Counted from the first letter of the stretch, positions 35,560 to 44,796 are shown. The stretch: 64,000 bases of DNA from Fen-671 sp963794745 (GCA_963794745.1 CAWCEZ010000011.1:1-64000); one strand, 5' to 3'. Translations and numbers: made by a program. Notes: a model not told the origin generated them from the letters alone.

Positions 35560-36294
35560 TCAGATCACGGTGGTGCCGCCGTCGACAACCAGCTCCATGC
35601 CATTGACGTAGCTCGAGTCGTCCGAGGCGAGGAACAACGCGACCGATGCGATCTCCTCAGGGCGGCCCATCTTCCTGCGTGGGATCACGGACTCGAACTG
35701 CGCCTTCATGTCCGCGTCCATCACCTCCTCCAGCATCGGCGAGGCGACCTGGCCGGGGGTGAGCACGTTCACCCGGATTTTCCTATCTCTCAGCTCGGAC
35801 ACCCACACTCGTGCGTAGGCGGGCAGCACGGCCTTGCTCGCGGCGTACACGCTCCACTTGGGGTAACCCCTAAGCGACGCGTTCGACCCGGTCATGAAGA
35901 TCGAGCCCCCATCGTTGAACAGCGGCAGCGCCTTCTGGACCGTAAAGAGCGTGCCGCGCGCGTTCAGCGAGAAGGCGGCGTCGAATTGCGCCTCGGTGAT
36001 CTCGCCGAGCCCGCCCTGTTCGCCCACGCCGGCACTTGCCCACAACACGTCGAGCGAGCCCTTTTCGTGCTTGACGGTCTCGAACAGTCGGTCCAGGTCG
36101 TCGAGGTCGGCAGAATCGGCTTGCACGCCGGTCACGTTCCGGCCGATCAGCTCCACGGCTTCGTCCAGGGCGTCCTTTCGGCGTCCCGAGATGAAGACGT
36201 GAGCTCCTTCGTCAACGAACAGCTTGGCACCGGCCAGGGCCATGCCGCTTGTCCCGCCTGTGATCACAGCGACCTTGCCATCGAGCTTTCCCAT
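35560..36294 (-). CDS. SDR-family oxidoreductase
   Basis: ATG 36294 is chosen, with GGAG upstream. The protein is about 244 residues and classical: cofactor loop TGGTSGMAL (Gly of TGxxxGxG replaced), FISGRRKDALDEAV, ASAGVGEQGGLG (NAG-like), catalytic S in TGSNASLRGYP and YAASK, then NVLTPGQVASPM and YVNGMELVVDGG. The Met/Ala in the cofactor loop is common in one bacterial subgroup. It is divergent from a TetR regulator, probably its repressor. Confidence 0.88.
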   Translation of the reverse strand: MGKLDGKVAVITGGTSGMALAGAKLFVDEGAHVFISGRRKDALDEAVELIGRNVTGVQADSADLDDLDRLFETVKHEKGSLDVLWASAGVGEQGGLGEITEAQFDAAFSLNARGTLFTVQKALPLFNDGGSIFMTGSNASLRGYPKWSVYAASKAVLPAYARVWVSELRDRKIRVNVLTPGQVASPMLEEVMDADMKAQFESVIPRRKMGRPEEIASVALFLASDDSSYVNGMELVVDGGTTVI

Positions 36295-36327
36295 AACTAC
36301 TCCGTCCACTCCCCGTGCCCGATGTTA

Positions 36328-36394
36328 TGTACACCGATCTGTGTGCTCACCGTACCACCCGGTGACGCGTGGCGCAAGCTAATGCACACCGGTC
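36328..36394. promoter_or_regulatory. Paired TetR operator-like sites between the SDR and TetR genes
   Basis: TGTACACCGATC (36328-36339) and TGCACACCGGTC (36383-36394) share 10 of 12 bases. Each has an imperfect inverted partner (GTGTG, CGGTAC). They straddle both promoters, as expected for a regulator that represses itself and its divergent neighbour. Confidence 0.5.
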
Positions 36395-36421
36395 GGTACC
36401 CGATGGGGCTACGCTGGGCGT

Positions 36422-37090
36422 ATGACGCAGTTGGAGAAGGGGCCACGAGGCCTACGCCGCGGCAGGGGCGCACGAGAGCGGATCGTCAACGCTTCACAAC
36501 AACTGTTCCACGATCAAGGCATCAACTCGACCGGCATAGACCAGCTCTGCGCGGTGGCCGGGGTGTCCAAGCGCACGCTCTACCAGCACTTCACCGGCAA
36601 GGACGAGCTGATCGCCGAATGCCTACGCCGCTTCGATCCCGACGTCCTGCCTGAAGTGTTCGACCGCAGCGACCTGGCACCCCGGGAACGGCTCCTCGCG
36701 GTCTTCGACATCCGTTCGCCTCTCTGCCCGTTCATCGCGGCGGCCGTCGAAATCCCCGACCCGGGTCATCCGGCACGGGTTCAGGCCCGCGACTACAAGA
36801 AAGCCTTTGCCGTGCGGCTCATCGATACCGCCCGCGAGGCTGGTGCCACCAACCCCGAACAGCTGGGCGAACAGCTGGCGTTGCTGCTGGACGGCGCCGC
36901 GGCCCGAACCCGGGTCCTAAACACCGAGACCTTCGCCACCGCCGCCTCCATCGCGGCCGTCCTCGTCGACAAGGCCATCCCCACGGCAGCGGTACCGCTC
37001 GGCGCAGGCGGGGGTCCTTCAACCGGGACGGAGCGCGTGCCTGGTGCGGCGACGAGTACGGCCCAAGTTGACGCCGAGTTGGGTTGGTGA
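36422..37090 (+). CDS. TetR-family regulator
   Basis: The N-terminal DNA-binding domain is standard (ARERIVNASQQLFHDQGINSTGIDQLCAVAGVSKRTLYQHFTGKDELI). The helical ligand domain of about 150 residues follows (PLCPFIAAAVEIPDPGHPARV, LALLLDGAAARTRVL). ATG 36422 lies six bases after TACGCT (36410-36415), a likely leaderless promoter. The downstream MDR reductase on the same strand may be co-regulated. Confidence 0.88.
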   Translation: MTQLEKGPRGLRRGRGARERIVNASQQLFHDQGINSTGIDQLCAVAGVSKRTLYQHFTGKDELIAECLRRFDPDVLPEVFDRSDLAPRERLLAVFDIRSPLCPFIAAAVEIPDPGHPARVQARDYKKAFAVRLIDTAREAGATNPEQLGEQLALLLDGAAARTRVLNTETFATAASIAAVLVDKAIPTAAVPLGAGGGPSTGTERVPGAATSTAQVDAELGW

Positions 37091-37284
37091 TGTTGACCAC
37101 CCGGCACCCTGCCGACCGAACGGGCCCTCCATCGACAAGTGGGTCGTCTGGCGGTCCCTACTCCACCCTTCGGGCCGACTGACCTCGCTGGTGCCGGTGA
37201 CCCATCGGGCCCACCCGGGTGTTCCCGGGGTGCGATCGACTGGCTTGTCTGCCACGCTCGCATTTGCCACAAAAGGGAGTTGTC

Positions 37285-38208
37285 ATGCAGGCCATTACCG
37301 TTCGAGACCGCGATGCCGGCGTAGGTGGGCTCTCCTTGACGGAGATGCCCTACCCCAACGCCGCCCAGAACGATGTCATTGTGCGGGTACATGCCGGGGG
37401 GTTCACCCCCGGCGAGCTGGACTGGCCGACGACCTGGACCGACCGCACCGGGCGGGACCGAACGCCGAGCATTCCCGGCCACGAGCTGTCGGGCGTCGTC
37501 GCTGAGTTGGGGAACGGGACCACTGGCCTCACCATTGGCCAGAGGGTGTTCGGACTGATCGACTGGGCCCGCAATGGCTCCTTGGCCGAGTACGCAGCGG
37601 TGGAGGCCCGCAACCTCGCTGCCCTTCCGGCTGACATCGACCACACCGTGGCCGCCGCTCTGCCGATATCGGGGCTGACGGCATGGCAGGGGCTGATCGA
37701 CCACGCTCGCCTCGCGCCAGGCCAGACCGTCCTGGTCCACGGTGCCGCGGGCGGCGTCGGCTCGATCGCCGTGCAGCTCGCCTGCGACGTGGGAGCACAC
37801 GTGATCGGCACCGGGCGGGCCGCGGACCGCGACACAGCTCTCGGCCTGGGAGTGAACACCTTTTTGGACTTGGAGGCCGACGAGTTGGAAGCCGCCGGCG
37901 AGGTTGACGTGGTCTTCGACGTCATCGGTGGCGAGATCCTCGACCGCTCGGCCGCACTGGTGCGCGCCGGCGGCACGCTCGTCACCATCGCCAGGGTGCC
38001 CACGGTCCAGCCGAAGGACGGCCGTGCCATCTTCTTCGTCGTCGAAGCCGATCGTTCCCGGCTCGCGGACCTTGCCCAGCGGCTTAGGGACGGACGGCTC
38101 AAGCCGATCGTCGGGGCAGTTCGGCCGCTCGCCGAAGCGCCTGCAGCGTTCGCCCCCGAGCGGCGCACCCCCGGCAAGACGATCATCCGGGTCACCGAGG
38201 GCGGATAG
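37285..38208 (+). CDS. Zinc-independent MDR / quinone oxidoreductase-type NADP-dependent enzyme
   Basis: ATG 37285 has AGGGAG upstream. The 307-residue enzyme has the MDR catalytic fold (GGFTPGELDWPTTW, IPGHELSGVVAELG) and the NADP Rossmann segment GQTVLVHGAAGGVGSIAVQLA, ending KTIIRVTEGG. The structural-zinc cysteines are absent, so it belongs to the QOR/enone-reductase branch that reduces alpha,beta-unsaturated carbonyls. It lies 194 bases after the TetR gene. Confidence 0.88.
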   Translation: MQAITVRDRDAGVGGLSLTEMPYPNAAQNDVIVRVHAGGFTPGELDWPTTWTDRTGRDRTPSIPGHELSGVVAELGNGTTGLTIGQRVFGLIDWARNGSLAEYAAVEARNLAALPADIDHTVAAALPISGLTAWQGLIDHARLAPGQTVLVHGAAGGVGSIAVQLACDVGAHVIGTGRAADRDTALGLGVNTFLDLEADELEAAGEVDVVFDVIGGEILDRSAALVRAGGTLVTIARVPTVQPKDGRAIFFVVEADRSRLADLAQRLRDGRLKPIVGAVRPLAEAPAAFAPERRTPGKTIIRVTEGG

Positions 38209-38306
38209 CGCGTGGGCGGGTTTCATCACACGGGGGAAAGGCACGTAACGCCTAGGCGGCAACGTGGCCGCCAGGAAGGGCTGAGCGCCCGGTACGCTTC
38301 ACTGCC

Positions 38307-38777
38307 GTGCCAGCGTGGAGGGTAATCGAGCAGGCCGAACCAGACTTCGCCGGGCGGGTACAGAGGTTGTTCGACGCCGGTCGCCACAAGACGATCGCCA
38401 CCGTGCGGGCCGACGGCTCGCCCCGCATCTCGGGCATCGAGTGCGAGTTCACCGACGGAGACCTCCGCTTCGGTTCGATGACCGGCGCCCGCAAGGGTGC
38501 CGACCTCAAACGGGACCCCCGGTTCGCCCTGCACGGCCCGACCTTCCACCCCGAGGAGGGTAAGGAGAACAACTGGCCGGGCGAGGCGAAGATAGCCGGA
38601 CGAGCCGTCCCCGCCGGTGCTTTGACCACGGAGGAGGCGGGTGCGCAACCTGACGGCGAAAGCTTTATCGCCGATATCACAGAGGTCGTCATCACCGCCC
38701 TCAACGCCGAGGCCACGAGGCTCGTCGTTGAGTCATGGGACCCCGAACGAGGGCTCAGAAGGGCCGAGCGGGACTAG
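38307..38777 (+). CDS. Pyridoxamine 5'-phosphate oxidase-like flavin/F420-binding protein
   Basis: The split-barrel fold is evident: RVQRLFDAGRHKTIATVRADGSPRISGIECEF, DLRFGSMTGARKGADLKRDPRFALHG, EAKIAGRAVPA and LVVESWDPERGLRR. At 156 residues it fits the actinobacterial PNPOx-like/F420-dependent reductase group. GTG 38307 lies 8 nt after TACGCT (38293-38298), the same -10 box as the TetR gene. Confidence 0.8.
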   Translation: MPAWRVIEQAEPDFAGRVQRLFDAGRHKTIATVRADGSPRISGIECEFTDGDLRFGSMTGARKGADLKRDPRFALHGPTFHPEEGKENNWPGEAKIAGRAVPAGALTTEEAGAQPDGESFIADITEVVITALNAEATRLVVESWDPERGLRRAERD

Positions 38778-39393
38778 CACGCGGAGCCGGCGCACCATTC
38801 GTCGCCCAGCGCGCCCAACCACGCAGGCCACAGAACAGAGATGGCCCATCGCTCGCCTCTAAGTCCGTCCACCCCCTCATCACTCCCGCTGGTGATCTGG
38901 CTGTAAGTGGGCCATCGCCACTGGCCTTCTCCCGGCAAATTCTGTTGGCCAGCCACCTCCTTTCGGAAAGCCCTGTGGCCCCAACCCTGGGGCGAGCGAT
39001 CGTGCCACGCGTCCATGTCGAGGTCCGGTTGTCGCATTTTCAACTCAAACGCAAAAGTAATTGTCGCAGCGGTGAGATCAAATACGGGACCGCGCGTGCA
39101 GCGACGCTCGAGCGCGCACCTCGCGTAATTCCGGTGCCACCCCCGGGGATCGCGTGGCTAGCCCATGGGTCTTCGGGTCTCGCCCTCCGAAACCCGCACA
39201 CCGCGTGACCTGTTCAGACTCCGTCTGGCTTTGTCGGAACACCCCGGCAGCCCGGTCGTACCGTCCCCTGCCCCCCACTCCCGCCGACCCAGCTCCGATT
39301 GCCCGTGACGGACCAGGCGCGCTGTTCAGTAGCGTTCCCTTGTTGTCGACAACGACACTAAGGAACTGGTCGACGGACTCCGAGGTAGCTGGC
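38778..39393. other. Intergenic or unassigned region
   Basis: About 600 bases with only short, poorly patterned frames on both strands. No RNA gene, hairpin or repeat is evident. The next gene's frame is open back to 39154 but without protein-like character. Confidence 0.4.
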
Positions 39394-40473
39394 TTGACGA
39401 GAGGCGACAAGGACGGACATCGGTCGGCGCAATCACCTCCAGAGTGGGCGCCGAGTGACGCAGAACGCCAGGCGGTCGCCGAACAATTCCGCGCCGCTGT
39501 CGTATCCGGTGTACTGCCGTTCGATGAGCTCGAGCGGAATATAGACGCCGCTTATTCGGCCGCGACCGTAGCGGACCTGGATGCGCTCGTTCGACATGTG
39601 CTCGGTCCCCACGCGACTCAGGCAACGGTACAAAATAAGCCTTGGAACCGCCGTGTCAGTCCGCTCGTAGGAGCTGGGGTACTGGCTGGAGCGCTGGTTG
39701 CCGTCAGCGCCTTCGTAATCGCGACTAGGCCGGGGTCTCGCCCGGCGACCGATGCGGTAGTCCCGTCTTCCAATAGTTACTCGTCAACCACCTACATCAG
39801 TACGGCTGGAGGCTGCACCGCCGGTTCGCCGCCAGCACATGCTCCCATTCCCGCCGCTACCACCCACGTTTCTAACGGTGCAACCTCTCCTGGGACCAGC
39901 ACCGCACTAAGCACGTTACCCCCACAAAGCAATTTCACACCAGCGGGCTTTGGTAGCGGCGAGGAGTCGGCACTTATAGCCGTGAGCGTCTCGCACCGCA
40001 GGATCTGTGTCAATACGACCCAAGCAGCCTTCCCTGAAGGAAGCTCGGACATTACCTACGACGTCTGCCCGTCGTTCCGAGCGTTCTCGGGAGACGGGAA
40101 GGTCGGCCTTGCGGGCATCAGCGCCGGCGAGTTCGTCGTTTTGAGCGTGGACAATTCGGTCCCGTGCGTGAACAGCGTCACCATAGTGCCACCTTTCACT
40201 CCGCCCACATGTGACTCGGTTGGTTTTGACGGGCAAATAACGGCAACCTGGGAAGGTTTCAGTAACGTCGGGCAGTCTGTCCTGTACGAGCGGACCGGCG
40301 GCGAGAGTAGGTCACCCATCGTCGCACTTCAGTGGTGCAATCCTCCCACGGTGTCAGGAATAAGTGGCCAGGCCTTGAGTATGTCGGAGATCAAGATTGG
40401 AGCCTCGGTACAGATCACATTCGCGGGCGGGCCGCAGGGCCCCTGGCTCGGCAGTGTCGTCGTCGAACCTTGA
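39394..40473 (+). CDS. DUF1707 membrane-anchored protein with an extracellular domain
   Basis: After a short start comes a DUF1707 helix bundle (PSDAERQAVAEQFRAAVVSGVLPFDELERNIDAAYSAATVADLDALV), which usually sits at the inner face. One membrane helix (PLVGAGVLAGALVAVSAFVIA), a Ser/Thr/Pro linker and an extracellular beta-rich region with about six cysteines follow (GGCTAG, RRICVNT, YDVCPSF, VPCVNS, PTCDSV, QWCNPP). It is likely a surface sensor or binding protein. TTG 39394 is a plausible start; the true start is uncertain. Confidence 0.6.
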   Translation: MTRGDKDGHRSAQSPPEWAPSDAERQAVAEQFRAAVVSGVLPFDELERNIDAAYSAATVADLDALVRHVLGPHATQATVQNKPWNRRVSPLVGAGVLAGALVAVSAFVIATRPGSRPATDAVVPSSNSYSSTTYISTAGGCTAGSPPAHAPIPAATTHVSNGATSPGTSTALSTLPPQSNFTPAGFGSGEESALIAVSVSHRRICVNTTQAAFPEGSSDITYDVCPSFRAFSGDGKVGLAGISAGEFVVLSVDNSVPCVNSVTIVPPFTPPTCDSVGFDGQITATWEGFSNVGQSVLYERTGGESRSPIVALQWCNPPTVSGISGQALSMSEIKIGASVQITFAGGPQGPWLGSVVVEP

Positions 40474-40594
40474 GACTAGTTTGCTCCCACTACGGGGATA
40501 AGTTGACTCAGCAGGTTCTCCGCCGTCCTCGGCTCAGCGATCCGGTGGTCGGGTAGGGACTAGCCGTCGCCAGCCGCGTGCTGCCCAGCTAACG

Positions 40595-41469
40595 TTGCAA
40601 GCAAGTACTTGGGGCACACCACAGGGGGCAACTTTGGCAACTCGCGCTGCCGAACGGGCAGGGCCCGATAGCGATGTCGGCTTGTTGGCCGAGCACAAGA
40701 GCAGGTACCGTTTTGCCGCCAACACAACTACCCCGCAATGCATCCTCGACATCGCGTGCGGCTCCGGTTTGGGTTTCTCGTATTTTCCCGCAGTACCTCT
40801 GGTGGTAGGGGCCGACCTGGAACCGGATGCGCTACGGCTCGCCGATGAAGCACGCGCGGGTGCCCCGAACGCGGTTGGTTTGGCAAGAACCGACGGGACT
40901 GCGCTGCCGTTCCGATCAGGGGCGTTTGACGTTATAACATCGTTCGAAACACTTGAGCACATCCAGGATGACAAGCTGTTCCTAAAGGAGATCGCCCGAG
41001 TCTTGTCGCCGCACGGCGCTCTCCTGATGTCAACCCCGAATGCCATTATTACCGGCCCATCGTTTGGTGTCCCCGCAACCCCTTCCATATTCGGGAATAC
41101 ATGCCGGCACAGTTTCGAGCCCTTTTGCTCGCCAGCTTCGCTGATGTAACGATCCTGGGGCAGCGCGTCATGCCCTCGTTCGGCTCGTGCCCCCTTTGGG
41201 ACCAAGGCCCAGGGTTGCCATGGAAAGCCCGGCTGCCAGGCTTCCTGTGGAAGGTTCAGCGCCACGCCGGGTGGCGGCCACTCGTCTCGCTTGCGAGCCT
41301 GCCCCGAGGTGGGCGGGCTCTATTGCCGGCCGACGACCAGTTTACTTTTGTGCCTTCGGGGATCGAAAGTTGCCACGTTATGGTAGCAATATGCGCCAAA
41401 CCACACCTTGGGAGCGGGCCGGTCGAGGATGCTGCTACTCGGTCGGGCGGAAGAGATTTGAGCTCTTGA
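40595..41469 (+). CDS. Class I SAM-dependent methyltransferase (one frame change; C-terminus runs into a tRNA fragment)
   Basis: SAM motifs are clear: motif I ILDIACGSGLGFSYF, motif II VVGADLEPDALRLADEA, DGTALPFRSGAFDVITSFETLEHI, and EIARVLSPHGALLMSTPNA. A frame change near 41068 is needed to continue (PRNPFHIREYMPAQFRALLLASFADVTILGQRVMPS). The frame ends in GRDLSS followed by TGA at 41467-41469. These last codons lie in a copy of the tRNA-Pro 3' half (41443-41484), so the natural C-terminus was probably replaced when an element inserted. The start may be TTG 40595 or 40634. The substrate is unknown; O- or N-methylation of small molecules is typical. Confidence 0.75.
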
Positions 41470-41484
41470 CCCCCAGACCCTCAG
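41443..41484 (-). repeat. tRNA-Pro 3'-half copy 1 (outer attachment-site remnant)
   Basis: About 42 bases match the 3' half of the tRNA-Pro gene (45468-45541) with two mismatches. They cover the acceptor strand, T-arm, variable region and part of the anticodon stem. The 5' half is missing. This is what remains beside a tRNA when an element integrates into its 3' end. Confidence 0.85.
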
Positions 41485-41785
41485 GTTGCACGGAGGAGTT
41501 GGCCCTCGTTGGGTCTCACGAGGTCTTAGGCAGGTCAGTGCTGGTTTGTTCGTTCCCCCAGTTGGCTAGCCACGATGGCGGACGGACCTGGGCAGCAGGC
41601 CATGATTTGCAGGGCGGTCCGCCCTGGGGTGATGAGCGCAGGCGTCGACCAAGAGGCAGGCGACAAGATCGCGAGCTGCCCGAAAGGCCGCGCCGAGGGC
41701 CCCCGTTAGCGTTTCTGTTAGCAAGTGCCCCGGGGGAGCCGTTCGGGCGAGGTCCTCGAACGGCGTTCTCGCTGCTCAAGCTGCG
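41485..41785. other. Remnant of a sialidase-like gene end between two tRNA copies
   Basis: Positions 41567-41652 match the last codons and the region after the stop of the gene at 42004-43896 (43830-43913), including CACGATGGCGGAC and the stretch encoding HDGGRTWAAGHDL. The rest is unassigned. This fits an older element of the same type that has lost most of its interior. Confidence 0.7.
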
Positions 41786-41828
41786 TCGGGCGGAAGAGAT
41801 TTGAACTCTGATCCCCAGACCCCCAGTC
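41786..41828 (-). repeat. tRNA-Pro 3'-half copy 2 (inner attachment-site remnant)
   Basis: Matches the tRNA-Pro 3' half with one base missing and one substitution, in the same orientation as the intact tRNA. With the intact gene at 45468-45541 it bounds a segment of about 3.7 kb. Confidence 0.85.
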
Positions 41829-41944
41829 AAATACAAGCCGTGAAGCGTGGCGAGGCTAGCGAGTTTGGGCAGGTCAGGATGGGTGCCCCGCTCCCCCCGT
41901 TCCGAGGCTGGTTGGGTCCAGCCAGGCTGGCGCGGCGGTGTTCC

Positions 41945-41965
41945 GTTGACAAAATCCGTTGACAA
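41945..41965. repeat. Left-end GTTGACAA pair (possible integrase arm sites)
   Basis: Two GTTGACAA copies (41945-41952, 41958-41965) lie 116 bases inside tRNA copy 2, with a 13-bp period. The same word in the same orientation recurs three times at the other end of the segment. Confidence 0.6.
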
Positions 41966-42003
41966 GGGGCAGACCAAGGTTTGCTGGACACCAGCGGCGC
42001 AGA

Positions 42004-43896
42004 ATGTGTCTCACCGCCAAGCGTGTCGCACCGCGCCGCGTCCTCAACTGGGCCTCCGGCGAGGTCGACAAACCGTGCGTGAGCGAGGTCGGGCAACCGC
42101 AAGGTGCGCTTGCCGTGGCGGAGGCGCGCGAGAGCACAAAGGTGGCTCTTCTCCGGGTAGCCCGGTACGAAACAGTGGCCGTTCTCGTGGTCGGGTTCCT
42201 GGCCGCGGTGTGCCTGCTCGCCTACGCGCTGGAACGAGTCCTCACCGCGCCCAGCCAAATCGGTTCCGTGCTGGACATGGAAATCGGCTACCAGGGTCTC
42301 GTCTACGACAACCTGCGCTTTGACGCGGCAAGGGCCTTGTTGTTCCTTGCCCCTGTTGCAATTGTCGGCATCACCCTGGGCGCCGGCGCGTTCCTGGTCG
42401 CCTTGGACGGCCGAAAGAGGGTGACCCCTTGGGCATTTGTCGACCGCGTTTTGGTGCAGTCTGCGAGCGCGTCGCTCCTGGTGTCCGGCGTCGTCCTCGG
42501 CGCGGTGGGCTTGGCCGTCCCAGTTGCGACGCCGCACTGGCTTGTGCGGGGGGCGATAATCGCGCTCGGCACGACAGTTATCGCCGCAGGGCTCACGACG
42601 GCGATGCGGGCACCTGGGCGCGACCCCAGGTTGCTCATTGGCGGCCTAGCAGCCCTTGTCGCGCTGTCAGCGATGGCAGGAGTGACCGACACCACCGGCA
42701 TCAGCGCCGGCCAAGTGCCCCTCGCGAGGAGCACGTGGTCCGACACGGGGTTCTGGACCGCCGCCCCGACTGGGAAGCCTGGAGCAGTCGCCTCGTACCA
42801 GGCCGTGGCTTGCCCGACAGCTCAGTTCTGTGCGGCATTGGGGACCGGCCTATTTGGGACGCTCTGGAGCCTGAGCAGCGACGGCGGCGCCAAATGGAAG
42901 CCTGCCAAGCCGGCAACGCAAAGCCCCCCTTTACCCGGGGGCCCCGGGGCAATGAGCGAAGCCTTCACCGTTGGCGCCCCCGATGGGCTCTCGTGCTGGG
43001 CCCGTTCCTACTGCGTGGCTAGCGGGTCTTCGCCGGCTCAGAGCACCGACGGTGGCAAGCATTGGGCGCACCTCCGCTCGACTTCAGGGGTGACCGTGCC
43101 GAGCTCCACCGGCGGAGCCGACTGCTTCGCCCCTGGAAGCTGCCTACTGCTCGGGTACTCCGACGCGGGTGCGGGTACGCCCGTCCTGGTTACCCACGAC
43201 GCCGGCGGGCGGTGGGTGACGGCGCAACTGCCACCGGGGGCGTGGTCGCTGGACAGCGCAATCTGCACAGGTCCAAAGTTTTGCGTCGCCGTAGGGTTTA
43301 CAGGGCACGTGGAGAGGGCCGCCGTGCTGGCCAGCTACAACGGTGGGTTGTCGTGGCAAGTTCGCCCAGCCCCGCCGGGCGTTCTGGCGCTTTATCAGGT
43401 GGCGTGCCCGGTCCCTGAACGCTGCGTGGTACTCGGTACTCCCTCCGACGGGATGCAGGTCATCGGTGCAGTCTTGTCGTCCGGGCTGGTGATTTTTTCG
43501 ACAAGCAATGGCGGACGGAGCTGGGCACCTTCTTCCATGCCGCCCCGGTTCGACGCGAACCAGGTCTCAGGTGCGCAGGTCGCCTGCTCAACCAACATCT
43601 GTACAGCTGTGATGTCCAATACCAACATGAATATGTCCTTGGAGCCGCCTCCCAGCGTCCCGCCGAGCTTTCTGCTGAGCCATGATTACGGCAGGACCTG
43701 GGCTCCGGACCGCTCACCTGGCTCCCTCGGCCGTGTTGCCGCCAATGCCGACATCCAAGACATGACGTGCAACGGGACGGACGTTTGCGTCGCGGTCGGG
43801 GACGGCGCGGACGGCGGAGTGATCTTCTATAGCCACGATGGCGGACAGACCTGGGCAGCAGGTCATGACCTGCGGGGCGGTCCGCCCTGGTGGTGA
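42004..43896 (+). CDS. Membrane-anchored BNR/sialidase-like propeller protein
   Basis: After a variable start (ATG 42004, or GTG 42115 just before the first helix) there are four membrane segments: VAVLVVGFLAAVCLLAYAL, ALLFLAPVAIVGITLGAGAF, LLVSGVVLGAVGLAVPVA and LIGGLAALVALSAMAGV. An outer propeller with Cys-rich and Asp-box repeats follows (VACPTAQFCAALG, SSDGGAKW, STDGGKHWAHL, THDAGGRWV, SHDYGRTWAP, SHDGGQTWAAG). Asp-box SxDGGxxW repeats are shared by sialidases and photosystem-assembly-like propellers; no sialidase active site can be claimed. It is the main cargo of the tRNA-Pro segment. Confidence 0.7.
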   Translation: MCLTAKRVAPRRVLNWASGEVDKPCVSEVGQPQGALAVAEARESTKVALLRVARYETVAVLVVGFLAAVCLLAYALERVLTAPSQIGSVLDMEIGYQGLVYDNLRFDAARALLFLAPVAIVGITLGAGAFLVALDGRKRVTPWAFVDRVLVQSASASLLVSGVVLGAVGLAVPVATPHWLVRGAIIALGTTVIAAGLTTAMRAPGRDPRLLIGGLAALVALSAMAGVTDTTGISAGQVPLARSTWSDTGFWTAAPTGKPGAVASYQAVACPTAQFCAALGTGLFGTLWSLSSDGGAKWKPAKPATQSPPLPGGPGAMSEAFTVGAPDGLSCWARSYCVASGSSPAQSTDGGKHWAHLRSTSGVTVPSSTGGADCFAPGSCLLLGYSDAGAGTPVLVTHDAGGRWVTAQLPPGAWSLDSAICTGPKFCVAVGFTGHVERAAVLASYNGGLSWQVRPAPPGVLALYQVACPVPERCVVLGTPSDGMQVIGAVLSSGLVIFSTSNGGRSWAPSSMPPRFDANQVSGAQVACSTNICTAVMSNTNMNMSLEPPPSVPPSFLLSHDYGRTWAPDRSPGSLGRVAANADIQDMTCNGTDVCVAVGDGADGGVIFYSHDGGQTWAAGHDLRGGPPWW

Positions 43897-44061
43897 TGGG
43901 CGCAGGCGTCCACGGCGTACCAGCTACTCGGGTGCGCCGCGAAGCACCGCCCTACGCGGACTGGGCACTCTGGTAGCGCTCAGGCTTGCCTTGCTCGTCG
44001 TAGACGAAGCGATGTGAGCGGTCTTGCTCGGCGGACCAGGCCCCGGCGCAGTCCATAACGG

Positions 44062-44610
44062 CTAAGGCCCGGACGCGGCAGCCGGTCTATTGCTCAGAGC
44101 CAAGTTGCGCGCTCGGACGGCCTTCTCAACTTGGTCGCGGCGTAGTCTCGGGGAACAAATGCCCATTACCACCCAGAAGCACGCCCAGAGTGACCACAAG
44201 ACGGCTCCGCCCGCGTCCCCGCGGACGAACGTGAAGACAATGGCGACGATGCCGATCGCAACCAGGGAGCTGAAGCAGATCCGTGTTCGGTTCTCCAGTA
44301 GCTGCGGTCGGACGACCTGGTCTGCCCTTGCTACGACGGCGTCGGACAGGGCCGGGTCGGCGACGTGACGCCCCGTCCTGACCGCTCTGCCGACCGTCCG
44401 GCGGTCCTCACGGCTCAGCCTCGGGTAATTCCGGTCCCGCCCGGCCACGAAGTACATCGTCACGCCAAAACACGCGCCCGAGGGTAACCCTGCGAGCAGG
44501 GCCAGGCTGCTGTGGTCTTGGAACGAATAAACGATCCCCATGACGATCCCAAAAATGGCCCCTTGGACCGAGGCGAGAAACTTCGGTCGGCCGACCGCCC
44601 AGTCAAGCAT
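44062..44610 (-). CDS. Hypothetical membrane protein with four helices (182 aa)
   Basis: Two N-terminal membrane helices (SVQGAIFGIVMGIVYSF, LALLAGLPSGACFGVTMYFV) and two in the second half (ICFSSLVAIGIVAIVFTFV, AVLWSLWACFWVVMGICS) flank a basic cytosolic-like loop (SREDRRTVGRAVRTGRHV). No family is recognised. A broken copy lies at 34373-34705. It is cargo of the tRNA-Pro segment. Confidence 0.55.
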   Translation of the reverse strand: MLDWAVGRPKFLASVQGAIFGIVMGIVYSFQDHSSLALLAGLPSGACFGVTMYFVAGRDRNYPRLSREDRRTVGRAVRTGRHVADPALSDAVVARADQVVRPQLLENRTRICFSSLVAIGIVAIVFTFVRGDAGGAVLWSLWACFWVVMGICSPRLRRDQVEKAVRARNLALSNRPAAASGP

Positions 44611-44796
44611 CGGGACTTGTCACAGGTTGTGCCTGGAAGAATCGCGGACAAAGCCATCGTCGGCCGCTGCGGTCCCGCCCTTGAGCGACCTGCCTTGCAG
44701 GCCCCGCGCTAATGCCCGACGGAGCGCTTTGCGAGGTTCGCTCGCGTGACAGGCGCCCCTTCACGTTTCGAGGAAGCGCAGCCGGGCACTCGCGAA

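Noticed and set aside
36793..38262. Frame antisense to the TetR and MDR genes
   Set aside because: It spans two well-supported genes on the other strand and shows no protein pattern of its own.
42004..43896. Functional sialidase
   Set aside because: Asp-box-like repeats are present, but the arginine triad and Tyr/Glu of sialidases cannot be assigned; only the fold is claimed.
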